Below, piece by piece: positions 8,598 to 15,658 of a stretch of 64,000 nucleotides of DNA. A program made the translations under genes and the position numbers. The notes under the pieces were generated by a model that was given only the letters and a program-made list of their open reading frames with translations, was not told where the DNA came from and did no database searches. Each line of letters starts with the position of its first letter. The stretch's first letter is position 1. Origin of the DNA: an uncultured Porphyromonadaceae bacterium (GTDB lineage: Bacteria; Bacteroidota; Bacteroidia; Bacteroidales; Muribaculaceae); contig CABUPJ010000015.1 in NCBI GenBank assembly GCA_902493335.1, positions 1 through 64,000 on the forward strand, given 5' to 3'.

Positions 8598-9723
8598 ATG
8601 ATTACCCAAGAACAATTAAAAGAGACTTTTGAGCGCAAGCTGGCGCTGAGGAGGTATCTTTGACATCGACAGCAAATTAATCGAAGTCGAAGAAGAAGAA
8701 CTGCGCACCCACGTGCCCGACTTCTGGGAGCATCCCAAAGAGGCTCAGGCGCAGATGAAAAAAATCAAAGACATACAACAGTGGATTGACGGCTACAAAG
8801 CGGTCGAGAGCGCTGTCGACGAACTCAGCGTGGCCTGGGATTTCATCAAGGAGGGTCTCGTCGAAGAGGCCGAGCTCGACGCACTCTATGCCGACGCCAT
8901 CTCCAAGATCGAGGACCTCGAGCTGCGCAACATGCTGCGCCGCGAGGAAGACAAGCTCGGCGTAGTGCTCAAGATCAACTCGGGTGCCGGTGGCACCGAG
9001 AGTCAGGACTGGGCCTCGATGCTGATGCGCATGTATCTGCGCTGGTGCGAGAAACAGGGCTACAAGACCTCAATCGCCAACCTGCTCGAAGGCGACGAGG
9101 CCGGCATCAAGTCATGCACAATCAACGTCGAAGGCGACTTTGCCTACGGCTATCTCAAGAGCGAGAACGGCGTCCACCGCCTTGTGCGCGTGTCGCCCTA
9201 CAACGCCCAGGGTAAACGCATGACCTCGTTCGCATCGGTCTTCGTGACACCGCTCGTCGACGACACCATCGAAGTCAAAGTCGACCCGGCCCTGCTTTCG
9301 TGGGATACATTCCGAAGCGGCGGTGCCGGCGGACAGAACGTCAACAAGGTCGAGTCGGGCGTGCGTCTGCGCTATCAGTTTACCGACCCCTACACGGGCG
9401 AGAAAGAGGAAATCCTCATCGAGAACACCGAGACGCGCGACCAACCCAAGAACAAAGAGAACGCCATGCGACAGCTGCGCTCGATACTCTACGACAAGGA
9501 GCTGCAGCACCGCCTTCAGGAACAGGCCAAAATCGAGGCCGGCAAGATGAAAATCGAATGGGGCTCGCAGATACGCAGCTACGTCTTCGACGACCGCCGC
9601 GTCAAAGACCACCGCACCGGCTACCAGACCGCCGACGTCAACGGCGTCATGGACGGCAACCTCGACGGCTTTATCAAAGCCTACCTGATGGAATTCGCCG
9701 CCACCGACGCAGCAAACGACTGA
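8598..9723 (+). CDS. prfB: Peptide chain release factor 2, with programmed +1 frameshift
   Basis: RF2 recognises UGA and UAA stop codons and releases the peptide. Translation starts at ATG 8598 (MITQEQLKETFERKLALRRYL) and meets an in-frame TGA at 8661-8663. Slipping +1 on CTT (8658-8660) continues as GAC ATC GAC and gives about 374 residues, normal for RF2. The site has all classical parts: an AGGAGG Shine-Dalgarno-like stretch (8649-8654) just upstream, then TAT-CTT-TGA-C. The catalytic GGQ is at residues 244-246 in GGAGGQNVNKVES. Low RF2 should raise frameshifting and so raise RF2 (known autoregulation). An intrinsic terminator follows. Confidence 0.96.
8649..8664 (+). promoter_or_regulatory. 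prfB programmed frameshift site
   Basis: AGGAGG, then TAT, slippery CTT (8658-8660), stop TGA (8661-8663) and a following C. This is the canonical RF2 recoding arrangement and sets RF2 level by autoregulation in other bacteria. Confidence 0.93.
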
Positions 9724-9749
9724 AACATAATCCAATCAGGATTTAACAG

Positions 9750-9783
9750 AACCTCGCTGACCTAAACAGGCTGCGAGGTTTTA
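9750..9783 (+). terminator. Intrinsic terminator after prfB
   Basis: AACCTCGC (9750-9757) pairs with GCGAGGTT (9773-9780), followed by a short T run. Confidence 0.7.
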
Positions 9784-9855
9784 GCTATTAAATAAATCTA
9801 TATGTAAGACAGAGTTCGCATGAAAACAATGAGTGTAACCATATATTGCGATGAA

Positions 9856-9863
9856 GGCTCCAA
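9856..9863. repeat. Target-site duplication, left copy
   Basis: GGCTCCAA, identical to 11296-11303 on the other side of the IS. Confidence 0.9.
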
Positions 9864-9888
9864 GGCGCATAGTAATAAACCTGTGTTT
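9864..9888 (+). repeat. IS terminal inverted repeat, left
   Basis: 25 bp, the exact reverse complement of 11271-11295. Confidence 0.93.
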
Positions 9889-10879
9889 AAGCATAGAGAT
9901 TGCAAAGGCGAAAGATGAAAAATTTTTTATCAGTGACTCCATGTAGCTTAGCTCTGAATGCCTTGATTTTGGAGTTGATTGACTCAGCGGAAGCGTTCGT
10001 TGAAAGGTTGTCAAAATAGTTCAGGATTTCCTCATGATGTTCATATACAGTAGCGGCGATGGTGTTGAATGAACGGAATCCGGCTTCTGCAACCTTGTTA
10101 TACCAACGTGCAAGATTCAATCGGGCAGAGCTTTTGATTGAGCGTTTATTGAAGATAGCCCTCAGGTTTTGTGAAAGACTGTATGCCGCTTTCAGGTCAG
10201 GATATAGCGTGAACATCATTTCTGCCCTCTGCTGCTGTTGAGGGGCCCATTTCTCCGGGGATTTGAACAGGGCATACCGCCCTCTGGCTAACAGTTCTTT
10301 GAGCGTGTCGCCGTTTCCCAACCGTTTCGGGACATAGGTCAGGCCATTGAGTTTAGCCTGTTCACGTGCCTCGGTGTCTGCATCGATGGCCTCCCACCGG
10401 TGCTTGATGCGTATCTCCTGAACTGCTTCCAGTGCCAGCTTCTGAACATGGAATCGGTCAATGACACGGGAAGCCCTGGGAAATGCGTATCGGCAGATTC
10501 TGCGCATGCTGTCGGATAGATCCAGTGTTATTTCGGTAACACTGTTACGTAGCACGGAGGGTATCTGCCTGAGGGCGTGAAGCACCGTGTCGCTGTCCGT
10601 GGTCGCCACAATGGCCACAAGCGAATGTTTCCGACCGTGGGCATCCTTGTTGGTCACGATGGTATAGAGTTCGCCGTTGCTAAGCGAGGTCTCGTCTATG
10701 CTCAGATGTGGCCCGATATTCTGTGGGAACACGCGCCATCGCTCCGCATGAAGCCCCTCCGCGGTGTCCTTCCACTCCCAATAACCGCTCAGATGGCGCT
10801 TATACTGACGCTCGAACAAATCTCCGTCTATACCGAAGAACCACTCAAGAGAGCGGCCCGTAATCGGGTATCTGTCCAA
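9887..10879 (-). CDS. IS transposase catalytic part (ISL3-type DDE)
   Basis: This is the catalytic portion of the transposase, about 330 residues from the TTG at 10879. Likely catalytic acidic residues sit in HLSIDETSLSNGELY, in EITLDLSDSMRRICRYAFP followed by RVIDRFHVQKLA, and in NASAESINSKIKAFRAKLHG, matching the DDE_Tnp_ISL3 pattern. The frame starts inside the end of the N-terminal gene (35-bp overlap) and is offset by +1 (equivalently -2). It is open upstream only to a TAA at 10889-10891. Expression therefore needs a ribosomal frameshift or internal initiation at TTG. The frame ends just inside the left terminal repeat. Confidence 0.88.
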   Translation of the reverse strand: MDRYPITGRSLEWFFGIDGDLFERQYKRHLSGYWEWKDTAEGLHAERWRVFPQNIGPHLSIDETSLSNGELYTIVTNKDAHGRKHSLVAIVATTDSDTVLHALRQIPSVLRNSVTEITLDLSDSMRRICRYAFPRASRVIDRFHVQKLALEAVQEIRIKHRWEAIDADTEAREQAKLNGLTYVPKRLGNGDTLKELLARGRYALFKSPEKWAPQQQQRAEMMFTLYPDLKAAYSLSQNLRAIFNKRSIKSSARLNLARWYNKVAEAGFRSFNTIAATVYEHHEEILNYFDNLSTNASAESINSKIKAFRAKLHGVTDKKFFIFRLCNLYA

Positions 10880-11228
10880 GCATATCTTTTAAAAAAGCCG
10901 CAAACTCTTTCGAGAAGCGGGTTCCTTCGGCCACTAAATTCCATTGCCGGCTGACACTACTGCCTGTCTCAATCTCAATCCAGCGGCGACGTTTGACATG
11001 GAATGACATCTTGCGCCCCCTGACCGGGTAATCCCTGACAATGCTCTCCTGGTAGAACCCGTTGGAGCGCAGCTGACCGGCTTTATAACCATCTACTCCG
11101 TTGTCCCGTTCTTCCAATGTCACGTCAAGTGTCTCTGTGGTTTTCTCTACTTTGACAACCTCAAAGTACTCAACCATCTCTTCGGGCAGAAGGCATTCCG
11201 CCAATTCGATATATGGGTTCTTTTCCAT
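10845..11228 (-). CDS. IS transposase N-terminal region (ISAon1-like)
   Basis: Product of 127 residues (MEKNPYIELAECLLPEEMVEYFEV...). It matches the N-terminal half encoded separately in ISAon1-type elements of Bacteroidota and should supply the DNA-binding/zinc-ribbon-like part of the transposase. The segment RGRKMSFHVKRRRW is strongly basic. It ends at 10845, 35 bp into the catalytic frame. A T6-A4 run lies at about 10887-10896 just before the overlap. A fused product with the downstream frame is likely but not shown by the sequence. Confidence 0.8.
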   Translation of the reverse strand: MEKNPYIELAECLLPEEMVEYFEVVKVEKTTETLDVTLEERDNGVDGYKAGQLRSNGFYQESIVRDYPVRGRKMSFHVKRRRWIEIETGSSVSRQWNLVAEGTRFSKEFAAFLKDMLGQIPDYGPLS

Positions 11229-11270
11229 CGCAGTTCGTTTTTGTCTGCAAAGGTAAGTTTTTTATCCCAC

Positions 11271-11295
11271 AAACACAGGTTTATTACTATGCGCC
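11271..11295 (-). repeat. IS terminal inverted repeat, right
   Basis: 25 bp, the exact reverse complement of 9864-9888. Confidence 0.93.
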
Positions 11296-11303
11296 GGCTC
11301 CAA
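11296..11303. repeat. Target-site duplication, right copy
   Basis: GGCTCCAA, identical to 9856-9863. Confidence 0.9.
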
Positions 11304-11326
11304 GGGTTCGAACCGCGCTCTGCCAC

Positions 11327-11360
11327 AAAAAAAGCTACCGTCATGGCAGCTTTTATTTTT
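11327..11360. terminator. Bidirectional terminator between IS and TonB-domain gene
   Basis: AAGCTACC (11332-11339) pairs with GGCAGCTT (11345-11352). A-rich bases precede it and T-rich bases follow, so it can serve the minus-strand TonB-domain genes and transcripts leaving the IS side. Confidence 0.7.
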
Positions 11361-11375
11361 ATAAAGTATACTGTG

Positions 11376-11780
11376 TTATTGGTGTTTCGGGGATTCGATT
11401 TTTATTGGAAGGATGCGGGTGACTTTGACGGGTTTGCCTGAGATTGTGGCGGCGCGCCATTTCGGCATTGATGATATCTTTTTTAATATCATATCGTCGA
11501 AAGGTGGATAGAGGCCCCGTTTGATTCTGACATCTTCGACCGTGCCGTCTTCGGCTATGCAAAATTCCACAATAACTCTTCCTGATAGATACACATCACT
11601 ATTCCATGTAAGACTATCGGCAATCCACTTATACATCGCCGTATCGCCTCCGGGGAATTCGGGCTGTTGATCGACCTCTGATAATTCGTATGTTTTATCC
11701 GGTTTAATCGCATTGACACTGAGCGACAGCATCACCATCAAGAATATCAAAATGAATTTTAATCTTGTTTTCATAATCAA
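11376..11780 (-). CDS. Secreted TonB C-terminal-domain protein
   Basis: Product of 134 residues: an N-terminal signal sequence (about residues 1-25) followed at once by a TonB_C domain with the Bacteroidota signature QQPEFPGGDTAMYKWIAD, then GRVIVEFCIAEDGTVEDVRIKRG and KPVKVTRILPIKI. Classical TonB has an inner-membrane anchor and a proline-rich span; both are missing, so this is probably a free or weakly anchored periplasmic domain. It is the second of two tandem paralogues, 22 bp apart. It may bind TonB-box peptides or modulate a TonB system; the role is unknown. Confidence 0.82.
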   Translation of the reverse strand: MIMKTRLKFILIFLMVMLSLSVNAIKPDKTYELSEVDQQPEFPGGDTAMYKWIADSLTWNSDVYLSGRVIVEFCIAEDGTVEDVRIKRGLYPPFDDMILKKISSMPKWRAATISGKPVKVTRILPIKIESPKHQ

Positions 11781-11802
11781 TGAGATTTACCGTTTGCCAA
11801 AG

Positions 11803-12210
11803 TTACTGTTGTCTGAAGGTGATTGGCAGGGTGTAAGAGACGTTGACTGGTCGACCGTTTTGTTTGCCGGGAGCCCAGGCCGGCATGGCTTTGATTACGC
11901 GCACGGCTTCTTCGTCAAGTGCGGGATGAAGCCCGCGGACGACGCGCACTTTATCGGTCTTGCCTGTCTTAGTGATTACAAAATCGACAATCACCTTGCC
12001 ACTGACCCCTTCTTTTTTAGCTTCTTCCGGATACTTTATATTGTTACCAAGCCATTTATACATCTCTGATGTTCCTCCCGGGAACTTCGGCTGCTGTTGC
12101 ACCATCGCCATATTATAGACCGGCTCGTTATCAATCCCGCCCACTGTCTGAGCACTCAGTGGCATCGCCATTATAAAGAGGAGTAAGAAGAGTGTAAATT
12201 TCATTTTCAT
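11803..12210 (-). CDS. Secreted TonB C-terminal-domain protein (paralogue)
   Basis: Product of 135 residues from ATG 12210; a longer start at 12243 would overlap the promoter. A signal peptide ending near PLSA-Q is followed by a TonB_C domain: QQQPKFPGGTSEMYKWLGNNIKYPEEAKKEGVSGKVIVDFVI, then NVSYTLPITF. It is clearly related to its downstream neighbour. Like it, it lacks the transmembrane anchor and proline-rich linker of a true energy transducer. It is first in the two-gene unit, and the upstream promoter carries the 49-bp element also found upstream of the small RNA at 15.5 kb. Confidence 0.84.
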   Translation of the reverse strand: MKMKFTLFLLLFIMAMPLSAQTVGGIDNEPVYNMAMVQQQPKFPGGTSEMYKWLGNNIKYPEEAKKEGVSGKVIVDFVITKTGKTDKVRVVRGLHPALDEEAVRVIKAMPAWAPGKQNGRPVNVSYTLPITFRQQ

Positions 12211-12232
12211 AATGATACTGTTAAGGTTTTGA

Positions 12233-12240
12233 CAAATATA
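12233..12240 (-). promoter_or_regulatory. -7 box of the TonB-domain gene pair
   Basis: Minus strand TATATTTG, an exact TAnnTTTG match, 22 bp before the start codon. There is no TTTG at -33; instead a conserved upstream element occupies that space. Confidence 0.6.
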
Positions 12241-12281
12241 CACATAATAATTGTATTATAGAATCGTCATTTCGGGTCAAT
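12233..12281 (-). repeat. 49-bp direct repeat, copy A
   Basis: Aligns without gaps to 15529-15577, with 42 of 49 positions identical by eye. It includes the TATATTTG box and an upstream block (minus strand ATTGACCC ... ATGACGAT ... CTATAATACAATTATT). A second ATTGACCC lies 10 bp further upstream. The two copies bracket the AT-rich LRR gene. Confidence 0.85.
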
Positions 12282-12467
12282 GCGGGTCAATTATCTTCGT
12301 AAAACCGCGTGGCAGGGGAGCAAGACCGACATATTAAATATATTTAACATGTTTTAGCAATCGGGGGGGGTAATTTGCAAACAAATATTTAAATTTATAC
12401 CCTTAACTTAATAAGCGTATTGTTCACTTTTTCTCAATAAATGATTTAATCAAACCAATCAAAATTT

Positions 12468-15284
12468 ATGAAAAAACCATTACTCGCAAAGCTGTTTGTT
12501 TTAATCACAGCTATCATCGTATCCATCAGTGCAAAAGCGCAAATTTATAAAGACGGGGATATTTTCTTTATGACTCAGACTGACGGAAGTGATACTGTTG
12601 CTACCGTAGTTTTCGATGTTAGCAAATTTTCGAACGGAGAAGGATCGTACAGCGGGAATCTGGTTATTCCAGAAACAGTAAGGAACGATGGGAAAACCTA
12701 CATAGTGCGATATATCCACCCTTCATCATTTATGTACTGCAACGAACTCAAATCGCTTTTTATTCCCAAAACAGCAGACGGACAGTTCATCTTTAAAGGC
12801 TGTAATAAACTCACAATGGTTGAAATTGCTCCTGATAACCCCTACATCAAAATAGAAGACAACATTATCTATAACATTGACAAAACTATCATCTGCGCAG
12901 TTCTACCGACACTGACGAAAGGCCATTTCCGTATCCCAGAAGGAGTAACAGACATACATCAATATTGTTTTACGTATTGCGACGAGCTAACTTCAATCTC
13001 ATTTCCGAAGAGCCTCAGCTCGTTTGGCAGCTACAATTTCCAAGGTTGTGATAATCTAACCGCAGTGACAGTCGATGCCGACAATGAACGATTTGAAAGC
13101 ATTGACGGGTGCATAGGCCTCAAGGGTCAAAAAAAGCTATACTTTGTTCCTCAAGGATTATCCGGTGATTTTGTTATTCCCAAGGGATTTACGCAGATAT
13201 CGGAACGAGCAATCTATAATTGTAATAAACTGAGAAGCATCACGATTCCAGAAATTATAACCAAAATCGATGATTATGCAATATACGACTGCACCGGACT
13301 TGAAAGTCTCAATTTTGGAAATTCAGAAATGCAAATATCACCCCGAATGGTCTATGGCTGTTCAAGACTAACAAATATAAACTTCAGTAAGGATAACTCT
13401 CTATACACCACCATTAACGGGATTGTTTATAACAAAAAGTTAATCGACGACCTTCTTACCATTCGATGGGTGCCCAACGGTATAACAGGCAAACTTAAAA
13501 TCACCGAAAGTGTCGGCTATGTATATTATGATGCTTTTTACGACTGTAGTAAGTTGACAGAAATAGACTTTCCTGAAAGCTTGCGAGAACTCTCATATAA
13601 ATACGCATCAGGTTCAACAAAATATGCATTTGGCAGGATGTCATCGTTAGAAAAAGTTATTTTTAGAAGCCGACTATACAATAGTTCGTATTATAATTTG
13701 GATAGACTATCAAGCGAAAAAGTCACTATCTATACACCTTATCGCACTATAAACGAGATTCAGCCATCTCATTTTAAAGGTGTAGTTCTTCCAATAGACA
13801 TGCCCTACACTATCACCGATTTCAAGACATATATAAAAGGTGTTGAATTCAAAGTCCAAAAGACAGAAGGAGCAGAAATACCTGCCGAACCATTGAAAGT
13901 GGTCATAGACAGTAGGGAGATTATTCCCGACGCAAACGGCATCTACAGTTGTATCAATCTTAAAGAAAACTCACAGTACACCATTGAAATAACTGGGTGT
14001 GAATCATATAAATTCACCACACTGCCCATCAAAGTAGTATTCCGAACTACACAAACCAAAAAGACCATTACAGTAACCGCTCTCGAGATCAGCACCGACA
14101 AGACATTCAAGTTCGATAAATATGGTTTCTCAATCAATGGTAAAGATTACAACATCAGCGACAAAGAAGTGAAAATCAGCGGCCTTAAGACAGGTTCAAC
14201 GTATTCAGTCACGCCATATGTCTATCAGAACGGCACTAAAATCACATTTGAGCCTCAAGAACTACGTACATACGGTATAGGCAGCAGCATCAAGACATCA
14301 AACATCGGGCCAACAACAGTTGTTCTTAAAGCAACATATAATCCGGGTGATTCCAAAATCAGCAAACGATATTTCTATGACGGTACAACTCAAATTGAGG
14401 ATGAATCAGTTACCTATACCGGATTAAATCCCGACACAAAATATACATTCAGATTTATTATCGAATGTGAGGACGGTTATACCTCTTCACAATCCGTCAA
14501 TATTACCACAAAAAGCCTTGAGCTTACAACACTCCAGCCCAAAGGGGTTTCGTCAACATGCTCTATTGTCGCGGCATCAACAAATATATCGTCAGATGAA
14601 ACAAGCGCAGGTTTCCAATGGCGCAAATACGATGCTCCCTCATCGTTAAAATCCAGTGAAGGCTTTGCCGCAATCTACGACGGACAACTCGAGGGCTATC
14701 TCAAAAACCTTCAAAGCACCTCATATTACAACGTACGCGCGTTCTATAAATCAGCCACAGGCAAATACTATTTTGGCGATTGGGTAACATTTGATCCGAG
14801 CGATTTCAGTTTCTTCGAGCCGACAGTCCATACCTACGCAACCACAGACTTTACCCACAACATGGCAACGGTTCGCGGCTATGTTTTGGCCGGTACGGAC
14901 AATATCATCTCACAGGGCTTCGAATATTGGTCTGCAAGCAACCAGAAACATATCAAGGCATTCGCACCTGTCAATAACAATAACATTCAGACAATACTCT
15001 CAAACGGTCAGGTCATGATCGCCACCATCAACGACCTTGAACCTGAGACCGAGTACTTTTACCGGGCCTTCGTGACAACCTCGGCCGGGATCAAGTATGG
15101 CGAGGAACAGACATTTACCACTCCTGAAGATCCGTTATCCGGCGTTGAAACGGTGATTGTCGACGAACCACACTCTATCGTTGCTTACTATGACATCAAC
15201 GGTCGTCGCCACAACAAGGCTCAGCGCGGATTCAATATTGTTCTATACTCAGACGGCACTATCGAAAAGATAGTTGTCAAATAA
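12468..15284 (+). CDS. BspA-type leucine-rich-repeat surface protein with fibronectin-III-like domains
   Basis: Product of 938 residues with a signal peptide (cleavage near AKA-Q, about residue 24). Residues about 60-430 are BspA-like (LRR_5) repeats, seen as recurring units such as IPEGVTDIHQYCFTYCDELTSISFP. Residues about 440-890 contain Ig/fibronectin-III-like segments (for example LNPDTKYTFRFIIECEDGYT and LEPETEYFYRAFVTTSAGIKYG). The last 45 residues resemble a type IX sorting tail (YYDINGRRHNKAQRGFNIV, ending EKIVVK). Relatives bind host matrix or bacterial partners. Codon use is AT-rich (AAA, AAT, TAT, ATT), unlike the GC-rich neighbours, and 49-bp repeats flank it, suggesting acquisition. 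Confidence 0.87.
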   Translation: MKKPLLAKLFVLITAIIVSISAKAQIYKDGDIFFMTQTDGSDTVATVVFDVSKFSNGEGSYSGNLVIPETVRNDGKTYIVRYIHPSSFMYCNELKSLFIPKTADGQFIFKGCNKLTMVEIAPDNPYIKIEDNIIYNIDKTIICAVLPTLTKGHFRIPEGVTDIHQYCFTYCDELTSISFPKSLSSFGSYNFQGCDNLTAVTVDADNERFESIDGCIGLKGQKKLYFVPQGLSGDFVIPKGFTQISERAIYNCNKLRSITIPEIITKIDDYAIYDCTGLESLNFGNSEMQISPRMVYGCSRLTNINFSKDNSLYTTINGIVYNKKLIDDLLTIRWVPNGITGKLKITESVGYVYYDAFYDCSKLTEIDFPESLRELSYKYASGSTKYAFGRMSSLEKVIFRSRLYNSSYYNLDRLSSEKVTIYTPYRTINEIQPSHFKGVVLPIDMPYTITDFKTYIKGVEFKVQKTEGAEIPAEPLKVVIDSREIIPDANGIYSCINLKENSQYTIEITGCESYKFTTLPIKVVFRTTQTKKTITVTALEISTDKTFKFDKYGFSINGKDYNISDKEVKISGLKTGSTYSVTPYVYQNGTKITFEPQELRTYGIGSSIKTSNIGPTTVVLKATYNPGDSKISKRYFYDGTTQIEDESVTYTGLNPDTKYTFRFIIECEDGYTSSQSVNITTKSLELTTLQPKGVSSTCSIVAASTNISSDETSAGFQWRKYDAPSSLKSSEGFAAIYDGQLEGYLKNLQSTSYYNVRAFYKSATGKYYFGDWVTFDPSDFSFFEPTVHTYATTDFTHNMATVRGYVLAGTDNIISQGFEYWSASNQKHIKAFAPVNNNNIQTILSNGQVMIATINDLEPETEYFYRAFVTTSAGIKYGEEQTFTTPEDPLSGVETVIVDEPHSIVAYYDINGRRHNKAQRGFNIVLYSDGTIEKIVVK

Positions 15285-15358
15285 AAAACATTTGGCAACT
15301 ATTTCCCCCCGAGGAAAGATACCCGCAGAATAAGACACATAAAGCACTATTCGTTTTA

Positions 15359-15391
15359 AGAAAGAGTTCGGCAACATGCCGGACTCTTTCT
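15359..15391 (+). terminator. Strong hairpin after the LRR gene
   Basis: A 15-bp stem (15359-15373 with 15377-15391, one G-T pair) closes on an ACA loop. The T tail is weak. Confidence 0.6.
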
Positions 15392-15444
15392 ATTCAACCG
15401 ACATTCGTCTGGAAGATGCGAGCATAAAGAACACAACCGAAAAC

Positions 15445-15523
15445 AAAAAAGCCACCTTTCAGTGGCTACCCTTCGGCACCGCGTGCCCTTACGGACACCC
15501 GACAATATTTAAGCTTCAGTTGG
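15445..15523 (-). ncRNA. Candidate stand-alone small RNA (about 80 nt)
   Basis: On the minus strand an exact -7 box TATATTTG (15529-15536) is followed about 80 nt later by a clean intrinsic terminator, AGCCAC-loop-GTGGCT (15450-15467), then six T. Between them are two alternative stems that share the strand GGGCAC: GTGTCC-GTAA-GGGCAC and GGCAC-GCG-GTGCC. No plausible start codon and ORF is present, and the next minus-strand gene is over 3 kb downstream. I do not recognise it as 6S, tmRNA, RNase P or SRP RNA. Confidence 0.55.
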
Positions 15524-15528
15524 CTCTG

Positions 15529-15577
15529 CAAATATAGCAAAAATAATTGTATTATAGCATCGTCATATAGGGTCAAT
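15529..15577 (-). repeat. 49-bp direct repeat, copy B, with promoter of the small RNA
   Basis: Same orientation and same spacing to the TATATTTG box (15529-15536) as copy A at 12233-12281. Most differences fall just upstream of the box. Confidence 0.85.
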
Positions 15578-15597
15578 TTGCATCATTCGGAAACAGC

Positions 15598-15623
15598 AAG
15601 GCGCGTCCGTGGGGGCGCGCCTT
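15598..15623 (-). terminator. Hairpin downstream of valS
   Basis: AAGGCGCG (15598-15605) pairs with CGCGCCTT (15616-15623). On the minus strand only a weak T-rich stretch follows. Confidence 0.5.
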
Positions 15624-15658
15624 GGGTATAGGGGGATTGGGAATGTCGTTTGCCGTTT

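Larger units (their letters stand above)
9864..11295 (-). mobile_element. Intact ISL3-family (ISAon1-like) insertion sequence
   Basis: The 1432-bp element is bounded by perfect 25-bp terminal inverted repeats (9864-9888 and 11271-11295, outer end GGCGCATAGTAATAAACC). It is flanked by a perfect 8-bp target duplication GGCTCCAA (9856-9863 and 11296-11303). Eight-bp duplications are usual for ISL3. It carries two overlapping transposase frames on the minus strand. The clean ends and duplication indicate a fairly recent, complete insertion. It landed in noncoding DNA between prfB and a TonB-domain gene and breaks no recognisable gene. Confidence 0.93.
15285..15658. other. Intergenic region holding two terminators and a candidate small RNA
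   Basis: 374 bp between the converging LRR gene and valS. From left to right: the LRR-gene hairpin, the minus-strand small-RNA candidate with its own promoter, the second 49-bp repeat, and the valS terminator. Confidence 0.7.

Noticed and set aside
10886..10896. -1 slippery heptamer TTTTTTA in the transposase overlap
   Set aside because: A -1 shift does not lead into the catalytic frame; the frames are related by +1 or -2.
11304..11330. tRNA-like GGGTTCGAACC next to the IS target site
   Set aside because: It looks like a T-loop and is followed by a terminator, but the flanking bases do not form a T stem or an acceptor stem. The target duplication shows that the sequence before insertion was the same, so it is at most a decayed tRNA fragment.
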